Source: Paraburkholderia rhynchosiae
Lineage (GTDB): Bacteria > Pseudomonadota > Gammaproteobacteria > Burkholderiales > Burkholderiaceae
Assembly (NCBI RefSeq): GCF_002879865.1
Contig: NZ_PNXY01000004.1
Coordinates: 62,001-126,000, forward strand
DNA: 64,000 nt
Direction of reading: 5' to 3'
Part shown: positions 1-8,235 of the stretch, one piece after another
How positions within the stretch are numbered: position 1 is the first letter of the stretch
Layout: each line of letters starts with the position of its first letter
Translations under genes and position numbers: made by a program
The notes under the pieces: model-generated
Databases searched by the model: none
Seen by the model: the letters and a program-made list of their open reading frames with translations, nothing else
What the model was told of the DNA's origin: nothing

Positions 1-1661
1 ACATCAAGACACTCGAAGGCCGCGAACAGATCGCCGCGATGCTGAATGCACAGTTGGGCAAGATCAAGCCATCGAAGCTTCGGCTGGCGGATAACGAACC
101 GGCAACGGCAGCCAACGGCATCGCGCAAGGTTGGATCACTTTCGAAACCGAGGCCGCGCGCGGTAGCGGATTCATTCGTCTCAAGGAAGGCCGCATCTGG
201 ACCTTGCTCACGACGATGGCGGAATTGAAGGGTCATGAAGAACCAAAAGGACCGATGCGGCCGATGGGCGCCGAACACGGCGCGCGCCGTGACCGCACGA
301 GCTGGAAAGAGCGGCGCGAAGCCGAACTCGACGCGCTCGGTGCGTCGGAGCAACCGTATTGCCTGATTGTCGGAGGCGGGCAAGGCGGTATCGGACTCGG
401 TGCGCGGCTGCGGCAGCTGGGCGTGCCGACGATCATCGTCGATAAGAATGAACGGCCCGGCGACGCGTGGCGCAAGCGCTATAAGACGCTCTGTCTGCAC
501 GATCCGGTCTGGTACGACCATATGCCCTATCTGCCCTTCCCCGACAACTGGCCGGTCTTTACGCCGAAAGACAAGATCGGCGACTGGCTGGAGATGTACA
601 CGAAGGTAATGGAACTCAACTACTGGGGGGCGACCACCTGCAAATCCGCGCGCTATGACGAAGCGAAAGGAGAATGGATCGTGGAGGTCGAGCGGGACGG
701 ACGCAATATAACCTTGCGGCCCAAGCAGCTAGTGCTCGCCACCGGCATGTCGGGCAAGCCGAATATTCCAGCCTTCAAAGGCATGGAGGTATTCAAAGGC
801 GAGCAGCATCATTCGTCGAAGCATCCTGGGCCGGACGCGTATCACGGCAAGAAGGTCGTCGTGATCGGCGCGAACAATTCGGCTCACGACATCTGCGCCG
901 CGCTGTGGGAGGCCGGCGTTGACGTGACGATGGTGCAGCGCTCGTCCACGCACATCGTCAGGTCGGATTCGCTGATGGAACTCGCGCTCGGCGATCTCTA
1001 TTCCGAGCGCGCGGTGGCGGCAGGCATGACGACGGCGAAAGCCGATCTGACCTTCGCATCCATTCCGTATGCGATCCTTCACGAGTTCCAGATTCCCGTT
1101 TTCAACGCAATCAAGGAGCGCGATGCAGAGTTCTATGCGCGCCTCGAAAAGAGCGGTTTCATGCTCGATTTCGGCGACGACGATTCCGGCCTCTTCATGA
1201 AGTATCTGCGGCGCGGCTCGGGTTATTACATCGACGTCGGCGCATCGGAACTCGTCGCGGACGGCAAGATCAAGCTGAAAAGCGGCGTGGACGTGGTCGA
1301 ACTGAAAGAGCATTCCGTGCTGCTCAGCGACGGCAGCGAACTCGAAGCGGATGTCATCGTGTATGCAACTGGCTATGGCTCGATGAACGGCTGGGCCGCC
1401 GATCTCATCTCACGCGAAGTCGCCGACAAGGTCGGTAAAGTGTGGGGACTCGGTTCGAACACCACAAAGGATCCGGGGCCGTGGGAAGGCGAACAGCGCA
1501 ACATGTGGAAGCCCACGCAGCAGCAGGCGCTGTGGTTTCATGGCGGCAATCTGCATCAGTCGCGGCACTACTCGCAGTATCTGTCGCTGCAACTGAAGGC
1601 TCGCATGGAAGGCATTCCGACGCCCGTGTTTGGATTGCAGGAAGTACATCACCTGTCGTAG
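1..1661 (+). CDS. FAD/NAD(P)-dependent monooxygenase, 5' truncated by the window
   Basis: This is a flavin-containing monooxygenase-type enzyme that would use FAD and NADPH to oxygenate a small substrate. The frame is open through the left edge, so the real start lies outside; the first internal ATG is at 39. Residues counted from that ATG: 1-70 resemble an NTF2/SnoaL-like N-terminal domain, the FAD Rossmann motif VGGGQGG is at about 111-117, an LATGMSGKPN segment follows, and a second dinucleotide site VIGANNSAHD comes after it. The C-terminal ATGYGSMNG segment is typical of the family. A strong terminator follows directly. The substrate cannot be told from the sequence. The family call is firm and the exact reaction is unknown. 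Confidence 0.85.
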   Translation, partial: IKTLEGREQIAAMLNAQLGKIKPSKLRLADNEPATAANGIAQGWITFETEAARGSGFIRLKEGRIWTLLTTMAELKGHEEPKGPMRPMGAEHGARRDRTSWKERREAELDALGASEQPYCLIVGGGQGGIGLGARLRQLGVPTIIVDKNERPGDAWRKRYKTLCLHDPVWYDHMPYLPFPDNWPVFTPKDKIGDWLEMYTKVMELNYWGATTCKSARYDEAKGEWIVEVERDGRNITLRPKQLVLATGMSGKPNIPAFKGMEVFKGEQHHSSKHPGPDAYHGKKVVVIGANNSAHDICAALWEAGVDVTMVQRSSTHIVRSDSLMELALGDLYSERAVAAGMTTAKADLTFASIPYAILHEFQIPVFNAIKERDAEFYARLEKSGFMLDFGDDDSGLFMKYLRRGSGYYIDVGASELVADGKIKLKSGVDVVELKEHSVLLSDGSELEADVIVYATGYGSMNGWAADLISREVADKVGKVWGLGSNTTKDPGPWEGEQRNMWKPTQQQALWFHGGNLHQSRHYSQYLSLQLKARMEGIPTPVFGLQEVHHLS

Positions 1662-1668
1662 GTGTTAG

Positions 1669-1696
1669 GGCCGGCGTGCCGGTTCGCCGGCCTTTT
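1669..1696 (+). terminator. Rho-independent terminator after the monooxygenase
   Basis: A perfect 8-bp stem (GGCCGGCG / CGCCGGCC) with an 8-nt loop is followed directly by TTTT. It begins 8 bp after the monooxygenase stop codon and separates it from the convergent LysR gene. Confidence 0.8.
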
Positions 1697-1700
1697 CCGT

Positions 1701-2552
1701 CTATACCTTCATCTCCGTGAGAAGAAAATCGACCAACGCGCGTTGATGCGCGTTTAGCACGCCGCCGGAGCTGACAAGCGCAAGCTCCGTCGGCGGCAAA
1801 GGCGGGAAACCGGAGCATAAGCGATGCTCAGGAAGTACCGCTGTGGTCGGCAGAACCGAAATGCCCAAGCCCGAAGAAACCGCTGCCTGAATGCCCGTCA
1901 GGCTATGACTGCCGAACGCAATACGCCAGCGCCGATGCGCTTTGTCGAGACCGCGAATCGCGCGCTGGCGGTACACGCAGCCCTGCGGAAACAGCGCCAG
2001 CGGAATAGGCTCGTCCGAAGACTCCGCTGGTCCTTCAGTATTCGCGCTTCGCACCCACACTAGCGACTCCGGCCACGATGCAAGACACTCGCCGCTGCCC
2101 GGCTCGCGTTTGATCAGCGCGATTTCAATCTCACCGTTCGACAGCCTGCGTTGCAGGTCGGCGCTCATGCCGGCCACTGTTTCCAGGCGCACACCTGGCT
2201 TCGTCTTGACGAAGCCAGACAGCATCGCCGACATGCGTCGCGCGTCGAAATCCTCGGGCACACCGATGCGAAGCGGCGTGACGGCAACGTCGCTCATCAA
2301 CGCGTCTTGCGCTTCCTGCGCCAATGCAAGCAAGCGTCGCGCGTATTGCGCGAGCAATTCGCCGTGCTCGGTCGCCGTCACCTGATTGCCGGTGCGGTCA
2401 CGCATGAGCAGCGTGCGGCCGACGAGTTCTTCCAGTCTTCGCACCTGCTGACTCACGGTGGATTGCGTGCGATGCACCCGCTCGCCCGCGCGCGTAAAAC
2501 TGCCTTCATCGACGACGCAAATCAGCGTGTTCAACAGATCGAGATCAAGCAT
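1701..2552 (-). CDS. LysR family transcriptional regulator
   Basis: This is a 283-residue LysR-type regulator. The N-terminal winged helix (about residues 1-60) carries the usual pattern with EGSFTRAGERVHRTQSTVSQ as the recognition region, followed by a periplasmic-binding-like effector domain. It is divergent from the HAD hydrolase/aldolase pair that starts at 2674. The 121-bp gap is AT-rich for this genome (around 2585-2620), as expected for a shared regulatory region. It probably controls that pair, but this is inferred only from position. The effector is unknown. Confidence 0.88.
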   Translation of the reverse strand: MLDLDLLNTLICVVDEGSFTRAGERVHRTQSTVSQQVRRLEELVGRTLLMRDRTGNQVTATEHGELLAQYARRLLALAQEAQDALMSDVAVTPLRIGVPEDFDARRMSAMLSGFVKTKPGVRLETVAGMSADLQRRLSNGEIEIALIKREPGSGECLASWPESLVWVRSANTEGPAESSDEPIPLALFPQGCVYRQRAIRGLDKAHRRWRIAFGSHSLTGIQAAVSSGLGISVLPTTAVLPEHRLCSGFPPLPPTELALVSSGGVLNAHQRALVDFLLTEMKV

Positions 2553-2673
2553 GATGGGCTCGCTTCGTTATTTGCAGTGCGACTGACGTCAAGAGGTTAA
2601 TTTAATTTTCAAATAACTGTCAATGCGCCTAATCTGACGCCATTCGTCGATCCATCACTTCTGGAGCACATTC

Positions 2674-3387
2674 ATGTCACTGCAACATACCCCGCGCCCA
2701 CGGTGGCTTACATTTGACTGCTACGGCACACTGATCCAGTGGGACGAAGGATTGCGGGCCGCCGTCCGCGAAATTCTGGAAACGAAGCGAGGCAGCGACA
2801 TCGATCCGGCGCAAGTGATCGCGGTCTATGACCGGCACGAACATGCGCTCGAACAGACTCCACCGCATCGCTCGTTTCGCGAGGTCGCGGGCGTTGGTCT
2901 TCGTCTTGCGCTCGCGGAACTGGGCCTCGCCGGCGACGAGCGCGATGAAAGCGACGCCCGCATATTGACGGACCGCATTTCCGCAATGCCGCCGTTCCCG
3001 GAAGTGGTCGACACGTTGCGGCGACTCAAGCAAGATGGCTATCGCCTCTGCATCGTGTCGAATACCGACGACGACGTCATCGCCGGCAACGTCGCGCAAT
3101 TGGGCGGCTATATCGACCGCGTTGTCACCGCACAGCAGGCCGGTGCCTATAAGCCGGCGCGGCAGTTGTTCGATTACGCGCATCGCGAACTCGGTGTGAC
3201 GCCCGAGGAAGTTGTGCATATCTGCGCGAGTCCGCATCTCGATCATGCGGCCGCGCGCGATATCGGCTTTCGTTGCGTGTGGATCGATCGTGCGACGGGC
3301 CGCACGCTGCTGCCCGATTACACGCCCGACGCAACGCTCTCCACACTCGATCAGGTGCCGACGCTTTTCGCTACACTCGGCTGGTGA
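2674..3387 (+). CDS. Haloacid dehalogenase-type HAD hydrolase
   Basis: This is a 237-residue HAD-superfamily hydrolase closest in pattern to type II 2-haloacid dehalogenases. Motif I, LTFDCYGTLIQWD, contains the nucleophilic Asp near residue 15. Motif II is IVSNTDDD, the conserved Lys is in AYKPARQLF, and the acidic motif is in HLDHAAARDIG. The start is supported by CTGGAG about 8 nt upstream. It lies 18 bp before a class II aldolase in the same direction, so the two are probably co-transcribed. That pairing suggests a phosphatase or dehalogenase step next to an aldol cleavage. The substrate is not known. Confidence 0.85.
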   Translation: MSLQHTPRPRWLTFDCYGTLIQWDEGLRAAVREILETKRGSDIDPAQVIAVYDRHEHALEQTPPHRSFREVAGVGLRLALAELGLAGDERDESDARILTDRISAMPPFPEVVDTLRRLKQDGYRLCIVSNTDDDVIAGNVAQLGGYIDRVVTAQQAGAYKPARQLFDYAHRELGVTPEEVVHICASPHLDHAAARDIGFRCVWIDRATGRTLLPDYTPDATLSTLDQVPTLFATLGW

Positions 3388-3405
3388 CTTTCAGGAACGA
3401 CCAAC

Positions 3406-4194
3406 ATGGCGCATACCCTTTCATCCGTTGGCTCGGCGCAACCGTCTTCGACGTTGCGACTCGAATCTGACGCCATCATGCAAACGCGCATTGAACTGGC
3501 GGCATGTTTTCAACTAGCGGCACAGTACGGCTTCGAAGAAGGAATCTGCAATCACTTCTCCGCGGTCGTGCCAGGACACGAGGACCTGTTTTTCGTGAAT
3601 CCCTACGGTTATGCATTCTCCGAGATCACCGCATCGCGTCTCTTGATCTGCGATTTCGACGGACATGTCGTGGCCGGCGAAGGCAAGCCCGAAGCGACCG
3701 CGTTTTATATCCACGCGCGTTTGCATCGGTTAAAGCCGCGCGTCAAGGCCGCTTTTCATACGCATATGCCGAACGCGACCGCACTGTGCCTGCTCGAAGG
3801 TCCGCCGCTATTGTGGCTCGGGCAGACCGCGCTGAAGTTCTATGGCCGCACCGCCATCGACGAGAACTACAACGGTCTCGCGCTGGACGATTCGGAAGGC
3901 GACCGCATTGCCGAAACGATCGGCGACGCGGATATCGTGTTCTTCAAAAATCACGGTGTCATGGTGGCGGGTGGCAGTATTGCCGAAGCGTGGGACGACC
4001 TCTATTACCTCGAGCGAGCGGCGGAAGTTCAACTGAAGGCAATGAGCAGCAATCGCCCGCTCAAACCCGTGCCGCACGATGTGGCGCAGCGCACTTACGA
4101 ACAGATGCGCGCGGGCGACAAGGAAAGCGCACGCGCCCATCTCGACAGCGCGATGCGTGAACTACGCAGGCGTGGGATCGCATTCGATCAGTAG
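3406..4194 (+). CDS. Class II aldolase/adducin family protein
   Basis: This is a 262-residue class II (zinc-dependent) aldolase/adducin-fold protein. The metal-binding histidines are visible in AFHTHMPNA, and a further conserved His is in FKNHGVMVAGG. The family residues GICNHFSAVVPG near the N terminus and EATAFYIHARLH are also present. An alternative start at 3478 (MQTRIELAACF) would drop a 24-residue poorly conserved leader and is plausible. It follows the HAD hydrolase closely and probably shares its transcript. Many such proteins cleave sugar phosphates or act on hydroxy-keto acids; the substrate here is undetermined. Confidence 0.85.
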   Translation: MAHTLSSVGSAQPSSTLRLESDAIMQTRIELAACFQLAAQYGFEEGICNHFSAVVPGHEDLFFVNPYGYAFSEITASRLLICDFDGHVVAGEGKPEATAFYIHARLHRLKPRVKAAFHTHMPNATALCLLEGPPLLWLGQTALKFYGRTAIDENYNGLALDDSEGDRIAETIGDADIVFFKNHGVMVAGGSIAEAWDDLYYLERAAEVQLKAMSSNRPLKPVPHDVAQRTYEQMRAGDKESARAHLDSAMRELRRRGIAFDQ

Positions 4195-4223
4195 ACTCAA
4201 CCGGGCGCCGGTTCAAAGCCTGT

Positions 4224-4988
4224 TTATTTGCGCACCCTATGTGCGGCCGCGATTGCATCGAGCCCCGCCATCATGAAGCGAATAAAGTCTTCTGCAAGCG
4301 CAGTCCTGTCTTTTGCAACGGCGGGCAGCAGCGCCGCTTGCATCTGCTTGGGCGCAATCATCAGTGCGATACAGGGCAGCACGGTGAACATCAACGCTCG
4401 CTGCACCAACGGCTCTTGCGGATTCAACTGCAATACTTCGCCGATCAAGCCGAGCAGAACAGCGGCCTTCGGTCGTACCGCCTTTTCGATGAGCGCGGGA
4501 ATTGCGGGCGACGGCGACAGTACCTCGCGCAACATCAGCATGAAGCCCCACGGCGCGCCCGTACTAGTCGAAAGACCGACGAATCGCGAGATCACCGCGC
4601 GTAACTTTTCCCGTGGCTCGCCCGGCCCTTCTGTCAACGCGGTCAATTCATCGAGACTCACGACCTGGCGGTGCGCCTCCACGAGCGCTGCTTCGTAAAG
4701 CGCCTCACGACTGCCGAAGTGATAATTCACCGACGCCATCGGCGTACCCGCGCGCTCGCATATTTCCTTGCTGGTGGCATCGGCGAAACCGCGCGCGGCG
4801 AACACCTGTCCCGCAGTATCGAGCAGATGCTGGCGCGTGGCCGCGCCATCGGGCCGGCTCGTGCGCTTCACCGGCCTGGACTGTTTCGGCGCTCTCGGTT
4901 CTTTCAGCACTCTCGGCGCATCGGGTTCCTTTGCCTCTTTCGTGCGCTTCGTTCGTGTGGCGATGGTCCTCGCTGGTTTCGTTGGCAT
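4224..4988 (-). CDS. TetR/AcrR regulator, CecR (YbiH) type
   Basis: This is a 254-residue TetR-family repressor. A Lys/Pro/Arg-rich N-terminal tail (about 1-45) precedes the TetR helix-turn-helix at about 48-95 (core GFADATSKEICERAGTPMAS then VNYHFGSREALYEAAL). The C-terminal domain resembles the CecR/DUF1956 type. It is divergent from an HlyD-ABC ATPase-permease-outer membrane factor operon. This matches E. coli, where CecR (YbiH) controls ybhGFSR, so it is probably the local repressor. A perfect palindrome lies between the genes at 5015-5028. Confidence 0.87.
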   Translation of the reverse strand: MPTKPARTIATRTKRTKEAKEPDAPRVLKEPRAPKQSRPVKRTSRPDGAATRQHLLDTAGQVFAARGFADATSKEICERAGTPMASVNYHFGSREALYEAALVEAHRQVVSLDELTALTEGPGEPREKLRAVISRFVGLSTSTGAPWGFMLMLREVLSPSPAIPALIEKAVRPKAAVLLGLIGEVLQLNPQEPLVQRALMFTVLPCIALMIAPKQMQAALLPAVAKDRTALAEDFIRFMMAGLDAIAAAHRVRK

Positions 4989-5014
4989 GGGTCAATCACA
5001 ACCTTGAATTAGTT

Positions 5015-5028
5015 TGAATTCGAATTCA
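5015..5028. promoter_or_regulatory. Candidate TetR operator palindrome
   Basis: TGAATTCGAATTCA is a perfect 14-bp palindrome 27 bp upstream of the TetR start codon and about 140 bp upstream of the export operon. A partly overlapping second half-site (TTGAATTAG) precedes it. Its place between the regulator and its likely target operon makes it the best operator candidate; binding is inferred. Confidence 0.5.
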
Positions 5029-5165
5029 CATTCACATATTATCCATTTTACTTCATCCTTGCGGATCGGACACTCAGTGAAGATCATGAATGCCACCTCC
5101 GCTATCGCGAATGGATTGCTTACTGAACACGCGCCATCAGCGGGCGCGTCGAGTGGACAAAACCA

Positions 5166-6143
5166 ATGATGAACTCAAGCACGTCAATTGCTTCAATCAC
5201 GCAGCGCGCGCTATTGCTGCTCATCGGCGTGTTGCTCGCGGGCTGCTCGCATCGCGATGACAACGCTTATCAGGGCTATATAGAGGGCGAATACGTTTAT
5301 CTCGGCTCGTCGCAGGCGGGCAAGCTCACGCAGCTACAAGTCGCGCGCGGCCAGACCGTGAAAGCGGAGGCGCCTCTGTTCGCACTCGATGCCGTCGACG
5401 AAACTGCCGCTCTGAAGCAGGCGCAACAGCAACTCACGGCTGCGCGCTCGCAACTGGCCGACATCCAGACCGGCAAGCGCGCGCCCGAAGTCAATGTCAA
5501 TCGCGCTCAGCTCGCGGAAGCCGTCGCGAATGCGCGCAAGGCAGCGCTGCAACTGACGCGCGACGAAGCGCAGTACAGCGCGGGCGGCATTTCGAAAGCA
5601 CAGCTCGACGACTCGCGTGCCAATTCGGACGCAACATCCGCACAAGTACGCGAACTGACGAGTCAGGTAGAAGTGGCGCGTTTGCCCGGCCGCTCACAAC
5701 AGATCGCCGCGCAACAGGCGCAGGTCGCGGCCGCTGAGGCCATGGTCGCGCAAGCGCAGTGGAAGTTGGACCAGAAGCGCGTCAATGCGCCTGCCGACGG
5801 CCTCGTCTACGACACCCTCTATCGCACCGGCGAATGGGTGCCGGCAGGCAGCCCGGTCGTGCAGATGTTACCGCCGCAGAACATCAAGGTGCGCTTCTTC
5901 GCGCCGGAGACCGTCATTGGCGCACTCGCGCCGGGCCGCGACGTGACGATACATTGCGACGGCTGCGCAGCGGACATGCCGGCGAAAATCACATACGTGT
6001 CGAACAATGCCGAGTACACGCCGCCTGTTATCTATAGCAACGAAAGCCGGGCGAAGCTCGTTTTCATGATCGAAGCGCATCCGTCCATTGCGGATGCAGT
6101 GAAACTTCATCCCGGTCAGCCGGTGACGGTGGCGTTGAAATGA
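5166..6143 (+). CDS. HlyD/YbhG-type membrane fusion protein
   Basis: This is a 325-residue periplasmic adaptor subunit of a tripartite ABC efflux pump. The N terminus is a lipoprotein-type or membrane-anchor signal ending in LLAGC (Cys near residue 27). A biotinyl-lipoyl-like segment (GYIEGEYVYLGSSQAGKLTQ) and a long alpha-helical hairpin rich in Gln/Ala (about 75-200) follow. A second lipoyl half comes next (RVNAPADGLVYDTLYRTGEW), then a beta-barrel region. The stop codon overlaps the ATG of the ATPase gene by 4 bp. It would connect the inner-membrane permease to the outer-membrane factor encoded at 8236. Confidence 0.88.
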   Translation: MMNSSTSIASITQRALLLLIGVLLAGCSHRDDNAYQGYIEGEYVYLGSSQAGKLTQLQVARGQTVKAEAPLFALDAVDETAALKQAQQQLTAARSQLADIQTGKRAPEVNVNRAQLAEAVANARKAALQLTRDEAQYSAGGISKAQLDDSRANSDATSAQVRELTSQVEVARLPGRSQQIAAQQAQVAAAEAMVAQAQWKLDQKRVNAPADGLVYDTLYRTGEWVPAGSPVVQMLPPQNIKVRFFAPETVIGALAPGRDVTIHCDGCAADMPAKITYVSNNAEYTPPVIYSNESRAKLVFMIEAHPSIADAVKLHPGQPVTVALK

Positions 6144-7084
6144 CTACCGATGCGCCCGAGTACGTCATCGACGTACATAATCTGAACAAGCATTTCGGCG
6201 ACAAGCATGTGGTCAACGACGTTTCGTTGCAAGTTGCGCGTGGCGAGATCTTCGGCTTTCTAGGGCCGAACGGCAGCGGCAAGACCACGTCGATTCGCCT
6301 GATGTGCGGACTGCTCACACCCGACTCCGGCACTGGCACATGCCTCGGTTACGACATTCGCCGCGAGAGTGCGCAGATCAAGCGCAATGTCGGCTATATG
6401 ACCCAACGCTTTTCGTATTGGGAAGATCTGACCATTCGCGAGAACCTCGACTTCGTTGCGCGTATCTACCAGATGCGCAACCGGCGCGAAGTCGTCGACA
6501 AGTCACTCGAATCGCTGGGACTGCAAAGCCGCGCGAGTCAGTTGACGGGGTCGCTATCCGGCGGCTGGAAGCAACGTCTTGCGCTCGCCGCCTGCATGCT
6601 GCACGAACCGAAACTGCTGTTGCTCGACGAACCGACAGCAGGCGTCGACCCCACCGCGCGACGCGACTTCTGGGAAGAACTGCACCGGCTCGCGGCGCGT
6701 GGCATATCCGTACTCGTCAGCACCCACTACATGGATGAAGCCGAGCGCTGTCATAAGCTCGGGTATATCGCATACGGAAAACTGCTTGCGCAAGGCACGT
6801 CGAAAGAAGTAATCGAAGCGCAGAACCTCGCAACGTGGTCGATTCAAGGCGAGCATTTGAGTGAACTGTCGGAGAAATTGCGCGCGACGCCTGGCGTCGA
6901 TCAAACCGTCGTATTCGGCGCCGCGCTGCATGCAAGCGGCAGCGATCATGCGGCGTTGGAGCGCGCGATCAGGCAGACCACCGCAGGCACCGCACTGCGC
7001 ATGGAGCCGATCGAAACAGGACTCGAAGACGTATTCATTTACCTGATGAGCCAATCGAAAGACAACTTCGGAGCGCGATCGTGA
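6140..7084 (+). CDS. ABC transporter ATP-binding protein (YbhF-like)
   Basis: This is a 314-residue ABC ATPase that would power drug or metabolite export. Motifs in order: Walker A GPNGSGKTT, a Q-loop around MTQRFSYWEDL, signature LSGGWKQRLALAA (canonical LSGGQ with Trp in the Gln position), Walker B LLLLDEPTAGVD, and H-loop VSTHYMDEAERC. E. coli YbhF has two ATPase halves, but this protein has only one, so the pump would need a dimer. It overlaps both neighbours by 4 bp, implying translational coupling with the adaptor and the permease. Confidence 0.92.
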   Translation: MTTDAPEYVIDVHNLNKHFGDKHVVNDVSLQVARGEIFGFLGPNGSGKTTSIRLMCGLLTPDSGTGTCLGYDIRRESAQIKRNVGYMTQRFSYWEDLTIRENLDFVARIYQMRNRREVVDKSLESLGLQSRASQLTGSLSGGWKQRLALAACMLHEPKLLLLDEPTAGVDPTARRDFWEELHRLAARGISVLVSTHYMDEAERCHKLGYIAYGKLLAQGTSKEVIEAQNLATWSIQGEHLSELSEKLRATPGVDQTVVFGAALHASGSDHAALERAIRQTTAGTALRMEPIETGLEDVFIYLMSQSKDNFGARS

Positions 7085-8223
7085 CTACAGGTACCGTCTT
7101 TTCGTTGACGCGCTGGTGGAGCGTGGTACTGAAGGAGTTTCTGCAATTGCGGCGCGATCGCGTCACATTCGCGATGATCGTCGGAGTGCCCATCGTTCAG
7201 CTCGCGCTTTTCGGTTTCGCAATCAACACCGACCCCAAGCATCTGCCAACCGCGATCATCGTTCACGATCAGAGTGAGTTTTCGCGCAGCTTTATCGCCG
7301 CGATGACCAACTCTGCGTATTTCAACATCGTCGAAACCTTGCCCGACGAGGAAGCGGGACACCGGGCGCTCGCACAGGGCCGCGTGCAATTCGTGCTGAA
7401 CATACCCGTCGATTTCTCGAGAAAGCTGCTGCGGGGCGAGCATCCGTCACTGCTCGTGGAAGCCGATGCGACCGATCCAACCGCGACGCACACCGCTGTC
7501 GCCGCGTTGCCGAATCTGGTGCAGCCTGTCGCGGACAAGGACATCACCGGTCCGCTCGCATATCTGAACGGCAGGCAGAGCGCATTCGGCGTACAGGTTC
7601 ACAATCTATACAACCCCGAAGGCATTACGCAATACAACGTCGTACCGGGACTCATGGGCGTCATTCTGACAATGACGCTCGTGATGATGACGGGCCTCGC
7701 CGTGACGCGCGAACGCGAACGCGGCACGATGGAAAACCTGCTTGCCACGCCGGTGCTGCCGATTGAAGTCATGACCGGCAAGATCGTGCCTTATGTCGCG
7801 ATCGGCCTGATTCAGGCGTCGATCATTCTGATCGCGACGCGCTTCGTGTTTCATGTGCCGTTCGTCGGCAGTCCGGTGGCGATCTATCTCGCGGCGTTGC
7901 TCTTCATTGCGGCGAATCTGACCGTGGGAATCACACTCTCCTCGCTCGCGCAGAATCAGTTGCAGGCCATGCAGCTTACCGTGTTCTATTTTCTGCCGAA
8001 TATCCTGCTGTCCGGCTTCATGTTCCCATTCGCGGGCATGCCGCAGTGGGCGCAATTCATCGGCAATCTGTTGCCGTTGACCTATTTCAACAGGCTCATT
8101 CGAGGCATTCTTCTGAAAGGCGACGGATGGGCGGACTTGTGGCCGTCGGTGTGGCCCATGGCTCTGTTCACCGCTATCGTGATGGCGATCGCGCTGCGCT
8201 TCTACCGGCGCACGCTCGACTAG
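7081..8223 (+). CDS. ABC-2 type transporter permease (YbhS/YbhR-like)
   Basis: This is a 380-residue inner-membrane permease starting with GTG inside the 3' end of the ATPase gene. One transmembrane helix near residues 25-50 is followed by a large extracytoplasmic domain (about 55-180). About five C-terminal helices follow, with the ABC-2 signature TRERERGTMENLLATPVLP between them. E. coli has two such permeases (ybhS and ybhR); only one is present here, so a homodimer is likely. The transported compound is unknown, though homologous pumps export drugs or act as Na+/H+ antiporters. Confidence 0.9.
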   Translation: MTTGTVFSLTRWWSVVLKEFLQLRRDRVTFAMIVGVPIVQLALFGFAINTDPKHLPTAIIVHDQSEFSRSFIAAMTNSAYFNIVETLPDEEAGHRALAQGRVQFVLNIPVDFSRKLLRGEHPSLLVEADATDPTATHTAVAALPNLVQPVADKDITGPLAYLNGRQSAFGVQVHNLYNPEGITQYNVVPGLMGVILTMTLVMMTGLAVTRERERGTMENLLATPVLPIEVMTGKIVPYVAIGLIQASIILIATRFVFHVPFVGSPVAIYLAALLFIAANLTVGITLSSLAQNQLQAMQLTVFYFLPNILLSGFMFPFAGMPQWAQFIGNLLPLTYFNRLIRGILLKGDGWADLWPSVWPMALFTAIVMAIALRFYRRTLD

Positions 8224-8235
8224 GAAACCACGTCC

